From NCBI RefSeq assembly GCF_009617585.1, contig NZ_WIXI01000051.1, forward strand, positions 496,001-560,000: DNA of 64,000 nt, read 5' to 3'. The stretch's first letter is position 1. Every line of letters starts with the position of its first letter. A program made the position numbers and the translations under genes. The stretch is from Endobacterium cereale (GTDB lineage: Bacteria > Pseudomonadota > Alphaproteobacteria > Rhizobiales > Rhizobiaceae). Of this stretch, positions 15,945 to 24,692 are shown in pieces. Under the pieces are notes generated by a model, which was not told the origin of the DNA, ran no database searches, and saw only the letters and a list, made by a program, of their open reading frames with translations.

Positions 15945-17126
15945 TCAGGCGGCGGCCTTGTTGAGCGCAGCCTTCTGCGCTTCGAACGCGTAGGTCAGCC
16001 ACGGCATCAGGGCAGCCATGTCGGCCGTTTCGATGGTGGCCCCGGCCCAGATGCGCAGACCCGACGGAGCGTCGCGGTAAGCGCCGATGTCTAGCGCGAC
16101 ACCTTCCTTTTCGAGGATCGAGACCATGCCCTTGGCGAAGGCTGCCTGTGCGTCGGCATCGAGAGCGGCGACGTCAGCATCGGCGATCTTCAGGCAGACG
16201 GAGGTGTTGGAGCGGGTCTCGTCGACCTCAGCCAGATTGGCGATCCAGTCATTGACCTCGACGAAATCGAAGATGACTTTGGCATTGGCATCGGCGCGGG
16301 CGATCAGGCCTTCGAGGCCACCGACCGTCTTTGCCCATTCGAGCGCATCGATATAGTCCTCGACGCAGAGCATCGACGGCGTGTTGATCGTTTCGCCCTT
16401 AAAAATGCCTTCCGAAAGTTTTCCACCCGAGGTCATGCGGAAAATTTTTGGCAGCGGCCATGCAGGAACGTAAGTGGTGAGGCGCTCGACAGCACGCGGC
16501 GACAGAATGATCATGCCGTGACCACCCTCACCGCCCAGAACCTTCTGCCAGGAGAAGGTGGTGACGTCGAGTTTGGCAAAGTCCATGTCCTGCGCGAAGG
16601 CGGCCGAGGTCGCGTCGCAGATGGTCAGGCCCTTGCGGTCGGCCGGGATGAAATCGGCGTTCGGAACGCGGACGCCGGAGGTGGTGCCGTTCCAGGTGAA
16701 GACCACGTCACGATCGAAGTCGATCGTGGAAAGGTCGGGCAGAAGGCCGTAACCGGCCTCGATCTTGCGGACGTCCTTGAGCTTCAGCTGCTTGACGACA
16801 TCGGTGACCCAGCCGGCGCCAAAGCTTTCCCAGGCGACCATGTCGACGCCGCGCTCGCCGAGCAGCGACCACATCGCCATTTCGACGGCGCCAGTATCGG
16901 ATGCGGGAACGATGCCGATGCGGTAATCGGCCGGGACGCTCAGAATTTCACGGGTAAGATTGATGGCCTGTGCCAGCTTGTCCTTGCCAACCTTGGCGCG
17001 GTGCGAACGACCGAGCGGGGCATCGGAGAGAGCGTCTAGCGACCAACCGGGGCGCTTCGAGCAGGGGCCAGAAGAAAAATGAGCATTATTCGGACGTGAG
17101 TCCGGCTTCGCGGTGCCATTGGCCAT
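15945..17126 (-). CDS. serC: Phosphoserine aminotransferase
   Basis: 393 aa from ATG 17126, preceded by GTGAGGGT; the longer frame to 17252 lies in the leader and was rejected. It catalyses transamination of 3-phosphohydroxypyruvate to phosphoserine with PLP. The PLP-binding Lys is in TFSWQKVLGGEGGHGMIIL. FSSGPCSKRPGW and PLGRSHRAKVGK near the N-terminus and ASDTGAVEMAMW match the alphaproteobacterial SerC type, longer and distinct from the enteric enzyme. First gene of serC-serA; the leader contains a serC-RNA-like hairpin. Confidence 0.95.
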   Translation of the reverse strand: MANGTAKPDSRPNNAHFSSGPCSKRPGWSLDALSDAPLGRSHRAKVGKDKLAQAINLTREILSVPADYRIGIVPASDTGAVEMAMWSLLGERGVDMVAWESFGAGWVTDVVKQLKLKDVRKIEAGYGLLPDLSTIDFDRDVVFTWNGTTSGVRVPNADFIPADRKGLTICDATSAAFAQDMDFAKLDVTTFSWQKVLGGEGGHGMIILSPRAVERLTTYVPAWPLPKIFRMTSGGKLSEGIFKGETINTPSMLCVEDYIDALEWAKTVGGLEGLIARADANAKVIFDFVEVNDWIANLAEVDETRSNTSVCLKIADADVAALDADAQAAFAKGMVSILEKEGVALDIGAYRDAPSGLRIWAGATIETADMAALMPWLTYAFEAQKAALNKAAA

Positions 17127-17190
17127 ATGTATACCCTCACAGGTAATTAGCCTCTCGTTGGGGAGAGGTGTCCCGCCGTCGGAGATATTG
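17127..17190 (-). ncRNA. Candidate serC leader RNA element
   Basis: Just upstream of the serC start, on the transcribed strand, CCTCTC-CCCAAC-GAGAGG forms a hairpin (17151-17168) about 25 nt before the ATG. A conserved RNA motif upstream of serC in alphaproteobacteria is known (serC leader), and the position and stem agree with it. I match by position and recollection; a covariance-model search would decide. The exact limits are approximate. Confidence 0.5.
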
Positions 17191-17624
17191 GAAAATGAGC
17201 AGACGCGCAAGAGGGAAATTCTGAGCCTTGCACCGACAAGAAGGCGATCCACGATTACGTCTTGTCCCTAAAACCGCAAATGCAAGCGGACAAGCGTCGA
17301 AACGGTCGCTGCCTTTTCGCTGGGATCGGGGGCGAGTTTTCCGGTGCCGGTCGTTTGAACGCAGCCCCGAATCCAGCAGAAGCGTAAATACGCGGCGATG
17401 AGAAGCCGAGCTTATGTGGATAAAAACTTGAGAGAGCCAAGTAATTGATCTCACAACCGGGCCAGCCCACTGGTCACGTTTTCGAGAACACGACAGCGAA
17501 ACACCGTTGCACTTCAGGCCGAAAATAGAAGCACTATCCAGACTCATGGATCATGTTGCCGTTTCGCTACAGACTCTTGAACAGGAAATCCTTATCTGCC
17601 GCTCCACAGTTTTAGGAGTAAGCA
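17127..17624. other. Intergenic region between divergent serC and the porin-like gene
   Basis: About 500 bases with no supported gene. The open frames here are shadows or start in the serC leader. It should hold the serC promoter and leader on the minus strand and the promoter of the outer-membrane protein gene on the plus strand, whose ribosome-binding site TAGGAGTAA precedes the ATG at 17625. Confidence 0.6.
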
Positions 17625-18269
17625 ATGTTCAAGACTATCGCCCTGGCTTCGGCCCTCGTACTTTCCGCTTCCGTATCGGCCATGGCTGCTGATGCCGTTT
17701 ATGAAGTCCCGGCCGCTCCGGTTGCCGTCGACGCTCCGGCATTCACCTGGGCGGGCGCTTACGCCGGTGTACAGGGCGGCGCAGGCTGGCTCGATGGCAC
17801 GTTTGGCTTGGCCGGCGTCGGCAGCGCCACGCAGGATTTTGACGGCGGCATCGTCGGCGGCTTCGTCGGCTACAACTGGCAGTTCAGCAACGGCTTCGTT
17901 GCCGGCATCGAAGGCGACCTCGACTATAACTTCAACGAGGAAAGCGCGCTCGGCACTGACATCGGCACCGACTGGTCCGGCTCGGTTCGCGGCCGCGTCG
18001 GTTACGCATTCGACCGCGCTCTGGTTTACGGTGCAGCCGGCTGGACCGCCACGAACGGTTACGTCAAGAATTCCGCCCTCGGCATCGATGAAAATGAAGT
18101 CTTCAACGGCTGGACCGTTGGCGCCGGCGTCGATTTCGCGGTGACCGACAACATGTTCCTGCGTGGCGAATACCGCTACAACGATTTCGGCGACAAGGAC
18201 ATCGTACCGGGCCTGAACGTCGATCTCGATCAGAGCGTCGTCAAGGTTGGCCTCGGCGTCAAGTTCTGA
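17625..18269 (+). CDS. Outer-membrane beta-barrel protein (Omp25/31-like)
   Basis: 214 aa. A signal peptide (MFKTIALASALVLSASVSAMA|AD) is followed by a short Ala/Pro/Val linker and an eight-strand barrel domain. Typical motifs are FTWAGAYAGVQGGAGW, GGFVGYNWQF, GFVAGIEGDLDYN, GSVRGRVGYAFDR, LVYGAAGWT and LRGEYRYNDFGD. The final Phe (VKVGLGVKF) is the BAM recognition residue. This matches the rhizobial/Brucella Omp25/Omp31 family of small porin-like surface proteins. A close paralogue lies at 19254-19892. A strong terminator follows. Confidence 0.92.
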   Translation: MFKTIALASALVLSASVSAMAADAVYEVPAAPVAVDAPAFTWAGAYAGVQGGAGWLDGTFGLAGVGSATQDFDGGIVGGFVGYNWQFSNGFVAGIEGDLDYNFNEESALGTDIGTDWSGSVRGRVGYAFDRALVYGAAGWTATNGYVKNSALGIDENEVFNGWTVGAGVDFAVTDNMFLRGEYRYNDFGDKDIVPGLNVDLDQSVVKVGLGVKF

Positions 18270-18287
18270 TCCTTCGAACGATCTTTT

Positions 18288-18317
18288 GAAAAGGGGCCTT
18301 CATGGCCCCTTTTTTTG
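18288..18317 (+). terminator. Rho-independent terminator of the first barrel gene
   Basis: Stem AAAGGGGCC with loop TTCAT and complementary GGCCCCTTT is followed by a T-run. It lies about 20 nt after the stop at 18269. Confidence 0.9.
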
Positions 18318-19253
18318 TGGTCCCCTGCCTGTCCCTCGGACCTAGCACTCGGCTCCAGCACGGACCCGGCTCCGGCGGAATGCGAGCGTTATTCCATCAT
18401 CTTCCACCTGACGCCTTCCCGTCCGGCATCATGGCATTTTTCTCTGGAAAATGATGCGGCGCGCCCGTGGTCGTATCGGGCAAGAGGTGACGGCCCGCGG
18501 CCTCGCCCGCCTGGCACCGTCGCTGCTATTTCCCATCGATGTCGTGCAGTATTCCGGTGCAGCAATACAATGCGCCGGCGCGGCTCTCTGCTTTGGCCTC
18601 ATTATCGTCGGCATTGCCATAAGCCCGCCGGAACTTTTGGTCCCCACGACATTTTCCCGCCTCGCCTACGCCAGCTTCGAGCTCTCCTTCCCGCATCCGC
18701 AGGTCATTAGTTTCCTCGTGGGCCGGGGCGCCTTCATCGCCGTTCAGACTTGATACCGGGCAAGACGGCAGCTGATGCCGCCTGCTTGACGTTCGTCGCG
18801 CTGATCCTTATCCCCTCGAACCTGCTCACAAGACGATTCATCGAAATACCGAGTGAACACCTCGGGGCCGGTTGCCGACCCTGCCGGCCGGGAATCGTAC
18901 CGATCAGGTCGGGCCCCGCGCGCGCCATCAGACGCAGGCCCGCACTGGGCCCGGACAGAATCACAAACGAATCTCCTCGAAACGCAATTGTGGCGACCCG
19001 CCACAAAGCGAACACAGAATATACAATCTTAAAACAACAATAAGCTTCAATAAAAACACAGTATACCCATGATTAAATTTTCGTTATAAATAATAAAATG
19101 GTAAATTTCCCATTAATGCAAAACATTATCAATTTTTATGCTTGTTATTTTTTGGAAATACACAATTAAGCATGATTTAATCGTATTTTTACCTTGGATT
19201 TTCTTCAATGCGACCGATACGAATTCCGTCATCAGACAACGACGGGGTTCTAC
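18318..19253. other. Gene-poor stretch between the two paralogous barrel genes
   Basis: Apart from the possible acyltransferase remnant, I see no gene. Bases 19020-19200 are strongly AT-rich with A/T runs, unlike the surroundings, and probably hold the promoter of the barrel gene at 19254. Confidence 0.6.
18451..19043 (+). pseudogene. Possible acyltransferase-3 remnant
   Basis: Two adjoining frames carry hydrophobic, protein-like sequence but no intact gene. Frame 18451-18753 has ALCFGLIIVGIAISPPELLV and a segment like the late membrane helices of acyltransferase-3 proteins (FSRLAYASFELSFPHPQVIS). The next, 18750-19043, continues with FVALILIPSNLLTRRFIEIP, resembling the RFIE.P end of that family. 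The two are in different frames and the catalytic N-terminal part is missing. I read this as a degraded fragment; it could also be a chance resemblance. Confidence 0.35.
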
Positions 19254-19892
19254 ATGTTTAAATTCATTTCCTTGGCTTCGGCCGCTTTTCTCTGCAGCAC
19301 TGCCCTCACCTTCGCGGCCGACCTGACCGACAACGCGGTACCGCCGGTCGCCTTCGAGACGCCGGCCTTCACCTGGACGGGCGCCTATATTGGCATTTCC
19401 GGCGGTGCCGGCTGGCTTGACGGTTCAACCACCAAATTCGGCCGCTACCACGACAAGCAGGATTTTGACGGCAGCGTTTTCGGCGGTTTCGTCGGCTATA
19501 ACTGGCAATTCAGCAACGGCATCGTTGTCGGCGTCGAAGGCGACGTCGAATACAATTCCAACGACGAAAAATTCTTCGGTTACCGCACATTCGGCACCGA
19601 CTGGCAGGGCTCCGTACGTGGCCGCGTCGGTTACGCCTTTGACCGCCTGATGGTGTTCGGAACTGCCGGCTGGACCATGGCCAACGGCCATATCGAATAT
19701 CCTTGCGTGGATGAAAACACGACGTTCAGCGGCTGGACCGCCGGCGCCGGCATCGACTACGCGGTCACCGACAAGGTCTTCCTGCGCGGCGAATACCGCT
19801 ACAGCGATTTCGGCAGCAAGGAGATCGTTCGTGGCATGAACGTCGATTTCGACCAGAGCATCGTCAAGGTCGGCCTGGCCGTGAAATTCTGA
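19254..19892 (+). CDS. Outer-membrane beta-barrel protein, paralogue of 17625-18269
   Basis: 212 aa from ATG 19254 (MFKFISLASAAFLCSTALTF|A region is the signal peptide); the frame opens earlier at 19194 but that start would spoil the signal. It follows its paralogue strand for strand: FTWTGAYIGISGGAGW, GGFVGYNWQFSNG, VVGVEGDVEYN, GSVRGRVGYAFDR, LRGEYRYSDFG and terminal VKVGLAVKF. Differences are concentrated in the surface-loop positions (STTKFGRYHDKQ, KFFGYRTF, IEYPCVDENT), as expected of antigenically varying barrels. A terminator follows at 20013. Confidence 0.92.
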   Translation: MFKFISLASAAFLCSTALTFAADLTDNAVPPVAFETPAFTWTGAYIGISGGAGWLDGSTTKFGRYHDKQDFDGSVFGGFVGYNWQFSNGIVVGVEGDVEYNSNDEKFFGYRTFGTDWQGSVRGRVGYAFDRLMVFGTAGWTMANGHIEYPCVDENTTFSGWTAGAGIDYAVTDKVFLRGEYRYSDFGSKEIVRGMNVDFDQSIVKVGLAVKF

Positions 19893-20012
19893 TCCGCCGG
19901 AAGGCAGGATCACATGCACTACAGTGCCCGCTTTCACAGGCCACACCTGGCGAGGCGCTGCAGATCAGGATCACCATCTCGCCCGCCGCCGAGACTGACC
20001 CTGATGACGGCG

Positions 20013-20039
20013 AAAAGGGATCCCAAGGGATCCCTTTTT
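20013..20039 (+). terminator. Rho-independent terminator of the second barrel gene
   Basis: Stem AAAGGGATCCC, 2-nt AA loop and complementary arm, followed by a T-run, about 120 nt after the stop at 19892. The loop is tight, so the top base pair may open. Confidence 0.75.
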
Positions 20040-20072
20040 GTCGTTGTACGACCCTACGCTTTGGTGAAAACG

Positions 20073-20100
20073 GAAAAAGACCGCTCCTTGCGGAGCGGCC
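20073..20100 (-). terminator. Rho-independent terminator of the minus-strand barrel gene
   Basis: On the minus strand GGCCGCTCC-GCAA-GGAGCGGTC is followed by TTTTTCCG, 35 nt beyond the stop at 20135. It faces the plus-strand terminator at 20013-20039. Confidence 0.85.
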
Positions 20101-20134
20101 TCTGGTGGATCGCAAAAACGCTGAGCGCGCCGTC

Positions 20135-20971
20135 TTACTTGTAGACAGCCGGAGCCGGTTCCGGCTCATAAGCAACGGGCTGGCTGCAGTTGTTGTTGAA
20201 CATGTAACGAGCGCCAAGGCGTGCCTCGTGGCTATAAAAGCCCTTGTCGCGGCCCGGACCGCCGTTATCGGCATAACCGAACATGTTGCCGCCATCGACA
20301 TAACGGAAGCGGTAGCCCAGATCGGCCTTGAGGTTGCAGGTAACGTCGATGGAAGCACCGGCCATCAGGGCAGCCGTGGCGCGCCACTTGCCCTTGCCGC
20401 TATGTTCCGTCGTGTTGCAGCCCGGCGTCGCCGGATCATCACAGATCGTGTTACGCAGATTGCTCCACTTCACGTAGGTCGCACCGAAACCTGCACCGAC
20501 ATAAGGCGTGATCGAGGCATAGGTGCCGAGATCGACATACATGTTGGCCATCAGTGAATAGGCCCGGAACGATGCCGCATCGCTCGACGTGCAGACGCCG
20601 CCTCCAACGCAGGTGCCGATCGTGCTGCCACGGAAATCGGTCTTCGTCATGTGATCCAGGGTCACGTCGCCGCGCAGGTAGTCGTTAAACTGGTAACCGA
20701 CACCGCCACCCACTGTGAAGCTGTCGTCGACGCGCGCCGAGGCAAAATCGACTTCGTTGCCCGAGAAACCGCCCTGATAAAAACGGGCACCGCGCAGTTT
20801 GTTGAAGGAATAACCGACGTCACCGCGAAGGTACCAGCCGCCCGACGACTGCTGGATTTCGACTTCCGGCGCACTGTCGACCGGGATCGGCTGCGGCTGG
20901 TAAAGATCTGCAGAATTGGCTGCAGTCGTGGCCAGCAGAAGCGCTGCCGCTGCACTCAGGATTTTCTTCAT
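20135..20971 (-). CDS. Outer-membrane beta-barrel protein
   Basis: 278 aa from ATG 20971 (MKKILSAAAALLLATTAANS|AD signal peptide). The mature part is a barrel of the opacity/Omp25-like type: WYLRGDVGYSFNKLRGARFY, VGGGVGYQFNDYLRGDVTLD, ITPYVGAGFGATYVKW, LMAGASIDVTCNLKADLGYR and LGARYMFNNNC. It is larger than the two tandem paralogues and has Cys pairs (TCVGGGVCTS; ICDDPATPGC) not seen in them. It ends with a Pro/Glu tail instead of the terminal Phe, so the insertion signal may be internal. Confidence 0.9.
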   Translation of the reverse strand: MKKILSAAAALLLATTAANSADLYQPQPIPVDSAPEVEIQQSSGGWYLRGDVGYSFNKLRGARFYQGGFSGNEVDFASARVDDSFTVGGGVGYQFNDYLRGDVTLDHMTKTDFRGSTIGTCVGGGVCTSSDAASFRAYSLMANMYVDLGTYASITPYVGAGFGATYVKWSNLRNTICDDPATPGCNTTEHSGKGKWRATAALMAGASIDVTCNLKADLGYRFRYVDGGNMFGYADNGGPGRDKGFYSHEARLGARYMFNNNCSQPVAYEPEPAPAVYK

Positions 20972-21135
20972 GGCTTCCACTCCGGAGCTTTAAACCGTTC
21001 AGCCGGGCTTTACTCCCGACTTTTTCACCCCTGATCATTAACGATAAAGGTTAAGGAGCCATTAAGCATAAACTGCGAGCTTTTATATTGTGAAACCCAA
21101 GTAAACTCGCCAGTTTCACAACAGTAAAAACAAAC

Positions 21136-21161
21136 AAAAACGGCGACCAAGTATGGCCGCC
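21136..21161 (-). terminator. Rho-independent terminator of glmM
   Basis: On the minus strand GGCGGCCA-TACT-TGGTCGCC (one G.T pair) is followed by GTTTTTG. It lies about 33 nt past the stop at 21194. Confidence 0.75.
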
Positions 21162-21193
21162 GCAATATATTTCAGTTTATTAGAATCTATAGA

Positions 21194-22546
21194 TCAAGCG
21201 GCAGATCGAACAGTCCCGATCACGTCGATCAGTCCATCAACGATACGCTCCACCTGGGCGCGATCATCACCTTCGGCCATGACGCGGATCAGCGGCTCGG
21301 TACCGGACGGGCGAATGACCAGACGGCCCTTCCCGGCCAGTTCCGCCTCTGCATCGGCGATCGCCTGGCGCACCACGACTTCCTCCAACGGCTTGCCGCC
21401 AGCGAAACGCACGTTTTTCAAAAGCTGCGGTACAGGCTCGAAGCGGCGGCAAATCTCGCTGACCGGACGATCCAGCTTCTTCACGCAGGCCAGGATCTGC
21501 AGCGCCGCCACAAGTCCGTCGCCGGTCGTGCCGAAATCCGACATGACGATATGGCCGGACTGTTCGCCGCCGACATTGAAATCGTGATTGCGCATGTGCT
21601 CGACGACATAACGGTCACCCACCTTGGTGCGGGCAAGCGAAAGCCCCTTGTCACCGAGGAAACGCTCCAGACCGAGGTTCGACATGACGGTGGCGACGAT
21701 ACCATTGCCACGCAGCGTGCCGGCATCCGCCCAGCTTTCACCGATCACCGCCATCAGCTGGTCACCATCGATGATCTGACCATTTTCGTCGACGATGATG
21801 ACGCGGTCGGCATCGCCATCGAGCGCGATGCCGATATCGGCACGCACTTCATGCACCTTCTTCTGCAGCGCCTTCGGGCTGGTGGAGCCGCAATCGAGGT
21901 TGATGTTCGTACCGTTCGGCTCGTTGCCGATAGTGACCACTTCGGCACCTAGTTCCCAGAGCGCCAGTGGTGCAACCTTGTAGGCGGCGCCATTGGCGCA
22001 ATCGATGGCGATACGCAGGCCCTGAAGCGTGACATCGCGCGGCAGCGTGCGCTTGGCGTGCTCGATATAGCGATAGATGTCACCCTCGACGCGCTTGGCG
22101 CGACCGATCTCGTGCGGCTTGGCAAGCTGCGCGTAAATATCCGTTTCGAGCAGGTCTTCGATCTGCATTTCCAGCTCATCGGAAAGCTTGTAGCCATCCG
22201 GGCCGAAAAGCTTGATGCCGTTATCCTCGAACGGGTTGTGCGAAGCGGAAATCATCACACCGATATCGGCGCGCAGCGACCGCGTCAGCATGGCAACGGC
22301 CGGGGTCGGGATCGGCCCGAGCAGAAACACATCGAGACCGGCGGCGGTAAAACCGGCCACCAGCGCATTTTCCAGCATGTAGCCCGACAGGCGCGTATCC
22401 TTGCCGATGACGACACGATGGCGATGGCTGCCGCGACGGAAGAGCGTACCGACGGCAATACCGACGCGCATGGCCAGATCCGGCGTCATCGGGAACACGT
22501 TGGACTGGCCGCGAATGCCGTCAGTGCCGAAATAACGACGTGTCAT
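21194..22546 (-). CDS. glmM: Phosphoglucosamine mutase
   Basis: 450 aa from ATG 22546, with CAAGGAG upstream; the frame extends to 22654 but the normal GlmM N-terminus is RRYFGTDGIRG. It interconverts glucosamine-6-phosphate and glucosamine-1-phosphate for UDP-GlcNAc, hence peptidoglycan and LPS. The phosphoserine loop SASHNPFEDNGIKLFG (Ser102), the metal loop DGDADR (about 245) and the sugar loop GGEQSGHI are all present, and the C-terminal phosphate-binding RPSGTEPLIRVMAEG is complete. Confidence 0.97.
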   Translation of the reverse strand: MTRRYFGTDGIRGQSNVFPMTPDLAMRVGIAVGTLFRRGSHRHRVVIGKDTRLSGYMLENALVAGFTAAGLDVFLLGPIPTPAVAMLTRSLRADIGVMISASHNPFEDNGIKLFGPDGYKLSDELEMQIEDLLETDIYAQLAKPHEIGRAKRVEGDIYRYIEHAKRTLPRDVTLQGLRIAIDCANGAAYKVAPLALWELGAEVVTIGNEPNGTNINLDCGSTSPKALQKKVHEVRADIGIALDGDADRVIIVDENGQIIDGDQLMAVIGESWADAGTLRGNGIVATVMSNLGLERFLGDKGLSLARTKVGDRYVVEHMRNHDFNVGGEQSGHIVMSDFGTTGDGLVAALQILACVKKLDRPVSEICRRFEPVPQLLKNVRFAGGKPLEEVVVRQAIADAEAELAGKGRLVIRPSGTEPLIRVMAEGDDRAQVERIVDGLIDVIGTVRSAA

Positions 22547-22802
22547 GGAAACTCCTTGGGGTTCGCGCCTTGCCGCACGGTTTGTGCCGGGGCGCGGTGT
22601 CTTTGTCTTGGCCATTTTGGGCTTGCTTGCTTTTGGCTGGGGCGTCATCCGCAACTGCTCTTTTCGCGTGCATGTCCTGATCTCGGCTCATGCCACACTT
22701 CATGAAATCAGGCACGTAAAATAGCGTCAAAAAGGATTACATCTTGTTACCGCAGGGCAAACAGGCGTTTGCCACGATCTCCTGTAACGACAGGTTCTGT
22801 CG

Positions 22803-23093
22803 TCAGAACTTGATCGGCGAAATCCTGCGGCTGCGCAATTCGATACTGCCATCCTGATTGACGCGGTACCGCTCGCTGACCCGACTTCCAAAACTGCCGA
22901 TGAATTCATGCGTGAAGGTGTAACCCGCCGGCATTTTTTGATAACGCCCCTTCGATTGCGGCCCGTATTTGAGACTGCCGGCGATCGGCGGAATATTGGG
23001 CGCAAAATCAATGGCGGCAAATTCCGGATTACCTGTGCCGCTACAGCCGGAAAGCGCCATCAGCAGAGCCGAAAGAACAAGCAGCTTTTTCAT
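22803..23093 (-). CDS. Small lipoprotein
   Basis: 96 aa from ATG 23093, preceded by AAAGGTGTCCCG. The signal peptide ends with lipobox LSGC (residues 15-18), so the mature protein is acylated at Cys18. The remaining 78 residues (PNIPPIAGSLKYGPQSKGRY, HEFIGSFGSRVSERYRVNQD) are basic and unassigned. A longer frame to 23135 would place extra residues before the signal. Located upstream of glmM on the same strand, but a 256-base gap makes cotranscription doubtful. Confidence 0.75.
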   Translation of the reverse strand: MKKLLVLSALLMALSGCSGTGNPEFAAIDFAPNIPPIAGSLKYGPQSKGRYQKMPAGYTFTHEFIGSFGSRVSERYRVNQDGSIELRSRRISPIKF

Positions 23094-23375
23094 CGGGACA
23101 CCTTTCTCGATATCGATACACACCGCATAGGCCATATCACAGGCAATGGTTTAGGCGAATGCACCGATTAAAGGAAGCGCCAGTGCCATCTGTCGCATTC
23201 CCGCAGCCAATACGGAAAGTGTGCTGGTGCCAGCGAAATTTCAATTGAGCCGGAGGTCACCACAGTGCGAACATGGAATGACGATTTTTGTCGCGGAAGA
23301 TCGCAGGAGAGCCGTTGCGCCAGCGTATCTTCGCACTAACTCTTCCAGAACCGCTTTTTCAGGACCATGTTGTTG

Positions 23376-23951
23376 ATGTCGAAGACTGTCACTGCTTCCG
23401 CATTTCTTCTCATATCGCTTGCAATTTCTCTTCCGGCGCAGGCCGCACAACACTTCGTCGATGAAGCAACCGGTTTCACCGTGCAGGTTCCGGCGGGATT
23501 CGATATCGGCAACCGCCGCGCCGATGCCAACCACGACATTCTGTTAGACATTGTCAGCCTCAGCGGCCAGCCACCCGTGGCCGGAAACAGCCATGCGCTG
23601 TGTGCCGCTGGCTTTCGCAAAAATCCACCGGATTTTGACCAGACGCAGGAAGATCTCAGCAACCCATCGGCCATACGCCACATGATGACGGCCAGCCGGC
23701 AAGCGCTTGAGCAGCAGGGAATGAAAATCGAGAGCGTCGACCCTATTAACCGGGAGGACGTTGCCGGTTTCGAACTCACCATGATTCCACCGCTTGGTCC
23801 CGATCACCGGAATTTCAGGCTTTACATGGCATTTATGGACAAGCCGGTCGGTCGCATGGATCTGCTATGCGCTACGACAAAAGATGCATTGCTTCCTGCC
23901 ATGGGGTTGATCCATGCGATCCGCGATAGAATGACCGTCACCTCCCCCTGA
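23376..23951 (+). CDS. Secreted hypothetical protein
   Basis: 191 aa. The N-terminus (MSKTVTASAFLLISLAISLP|AQA) is a Sec signal. The mature part starts AQHFVDEATGFTVQVPAGFD, resembling secreted proteins with a PsbP/DUF-type sandwich, and contains two Cys (HALCAAGF and DLLCATT). Three codons upstream another ATG exists at 23367. I do not assign a family. It has no obvious operon partners. Confidence 0.7.
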   Translation: MSKTVTASAFLLISLAISLPAQAAQHFVDEATGFTVQVPAGFDIGNRRADANHDILLDIVSLSGQPPVAGNSHALCAAGFRKNPPDFDQTQEDLSNPSAIRHMMTASRQALEQQGMKIESVDPINREDVAGFELTMIPPLGPDHRNFRLYMAFMDKPVGRMDLLCATTKDALLPAMGLIHAIRDRMTVTSP

Positions 23952-24004
23952 TTGGCAGAGAACGGAGCCGGCAGCGCGCGCCGATGCGAGCCGGGATCAC
24001 TCCA

Positions 24005-24400
24005 CTAACGCGTTGATCCGAGCCCATCTTCTGTGACACCTCTCCCCGGCACGTCCTTGGCGACATCAGCCAGAAGCACCGGATTGTTGACCTTTAGCAC
24101 CTCCGCCACACCGACTACCCTTGTCCCTTCACAGACCGTGATCAGGCGTCCCGGCCAGACGCTGCGGGGATAGGCCTCCGGGGTGATGAGCCAGACTTGC
24201 GCTACAGCGCGCTCACCAGTGACGATCCGATCCACGCCGACAAATTCGTGGTGGGCCGAGGTCTGGTAATCATCCATGATCCGATAATGTGGACGGTAGC
24301 CCGACAAAACAACTCTACTGCCGCCTGAGGCACTGTCGGCGGTAAGTTGGAAAATCACTTCGAGATCGGGGGGTTTGGTGGATTGCATCAGTGACGCCAA
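24005..24400 (-). CDS. Stand-alone EF-Tu domain-3-like protein
   Basis: 131 aa. The segment VVLSGYRPHYRI, the loop region VGVDRIVTGERAVAQVWLIT, and ITVCEGTRVVGVAEVLKV align with the third, tRNA-binding beta-barrel domain of elongation factor Tu (in EF-Tu: GYRPQFYFRTTDV ... FAIREGGRTVGAGVV). The GTPase domain and domain 2 are absent. Such short proteins are scattered in bacteria; their role is unknown. Next to it lie a two-helix membrane protein and a small acidic protein, both on the same strand and upstream. Confidence 0.75.
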   Translation of the reverse strand: MASLMQSTKPPDLEVIFQLTADSASGGSRVVLSGYRPHYRIMDDYQTSAHHEFVGVDRIVTGERAVAQVWLITPEAYPRSVWPGRLITVCEGTRVVGVAEVLKVNNPVLLADVAKDVPGRGVTEDGLGSTR

Positions 24401-24413
24401 TTATTTGAACGGG

Positions 24414-24671
24414 TTACTGAATCCAGCGCACAAAACGCCGCCAGCACAGGTAAATCGAACCGATGACCAGAAAGTATCCGAAAGAATAAAGCGGCCCGGT
24501 TATATACGAGGCGACAACCAGACAACCGACATCCTGGCAGGTATAAAAGAGACCGGAGCCATCCATCGTTCGCGTGGCGGTCTGATAGCCCAGAAAAACG
24601 CAGAGGGCCGACACCAGAACAATAAGTGCAGCAATCTTGAATGCTTTCAATCCTACCTCGCTATTCTTCAA
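24414..24671 (-). CDS. Two-helix membrane hypothetical protein
   Basis: 85 aa with two hydrophobic segments (about 11-28 and 53-76) separated by a Cys-containing loop (YTCQDVGCLVV), ending with Trp/Arg-rich CWRRFVRWIQ. No family recognised. It lies 13 nt upstream of the EF-Tu-like gene and so is probably in the same transcript. Confidence 0.65.
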   Translation of the reverse strand: MKNSEVGLKAFKIAALIVLVSALCVFLGYQTATRTMDGSGLFYTCQDVGCLVVASYITGPLYSFGYFLVIGSIYLCWRRFVRWIQ

Positions 24672-24692
24672 ATTTTTTAGCCCAGTATTATT

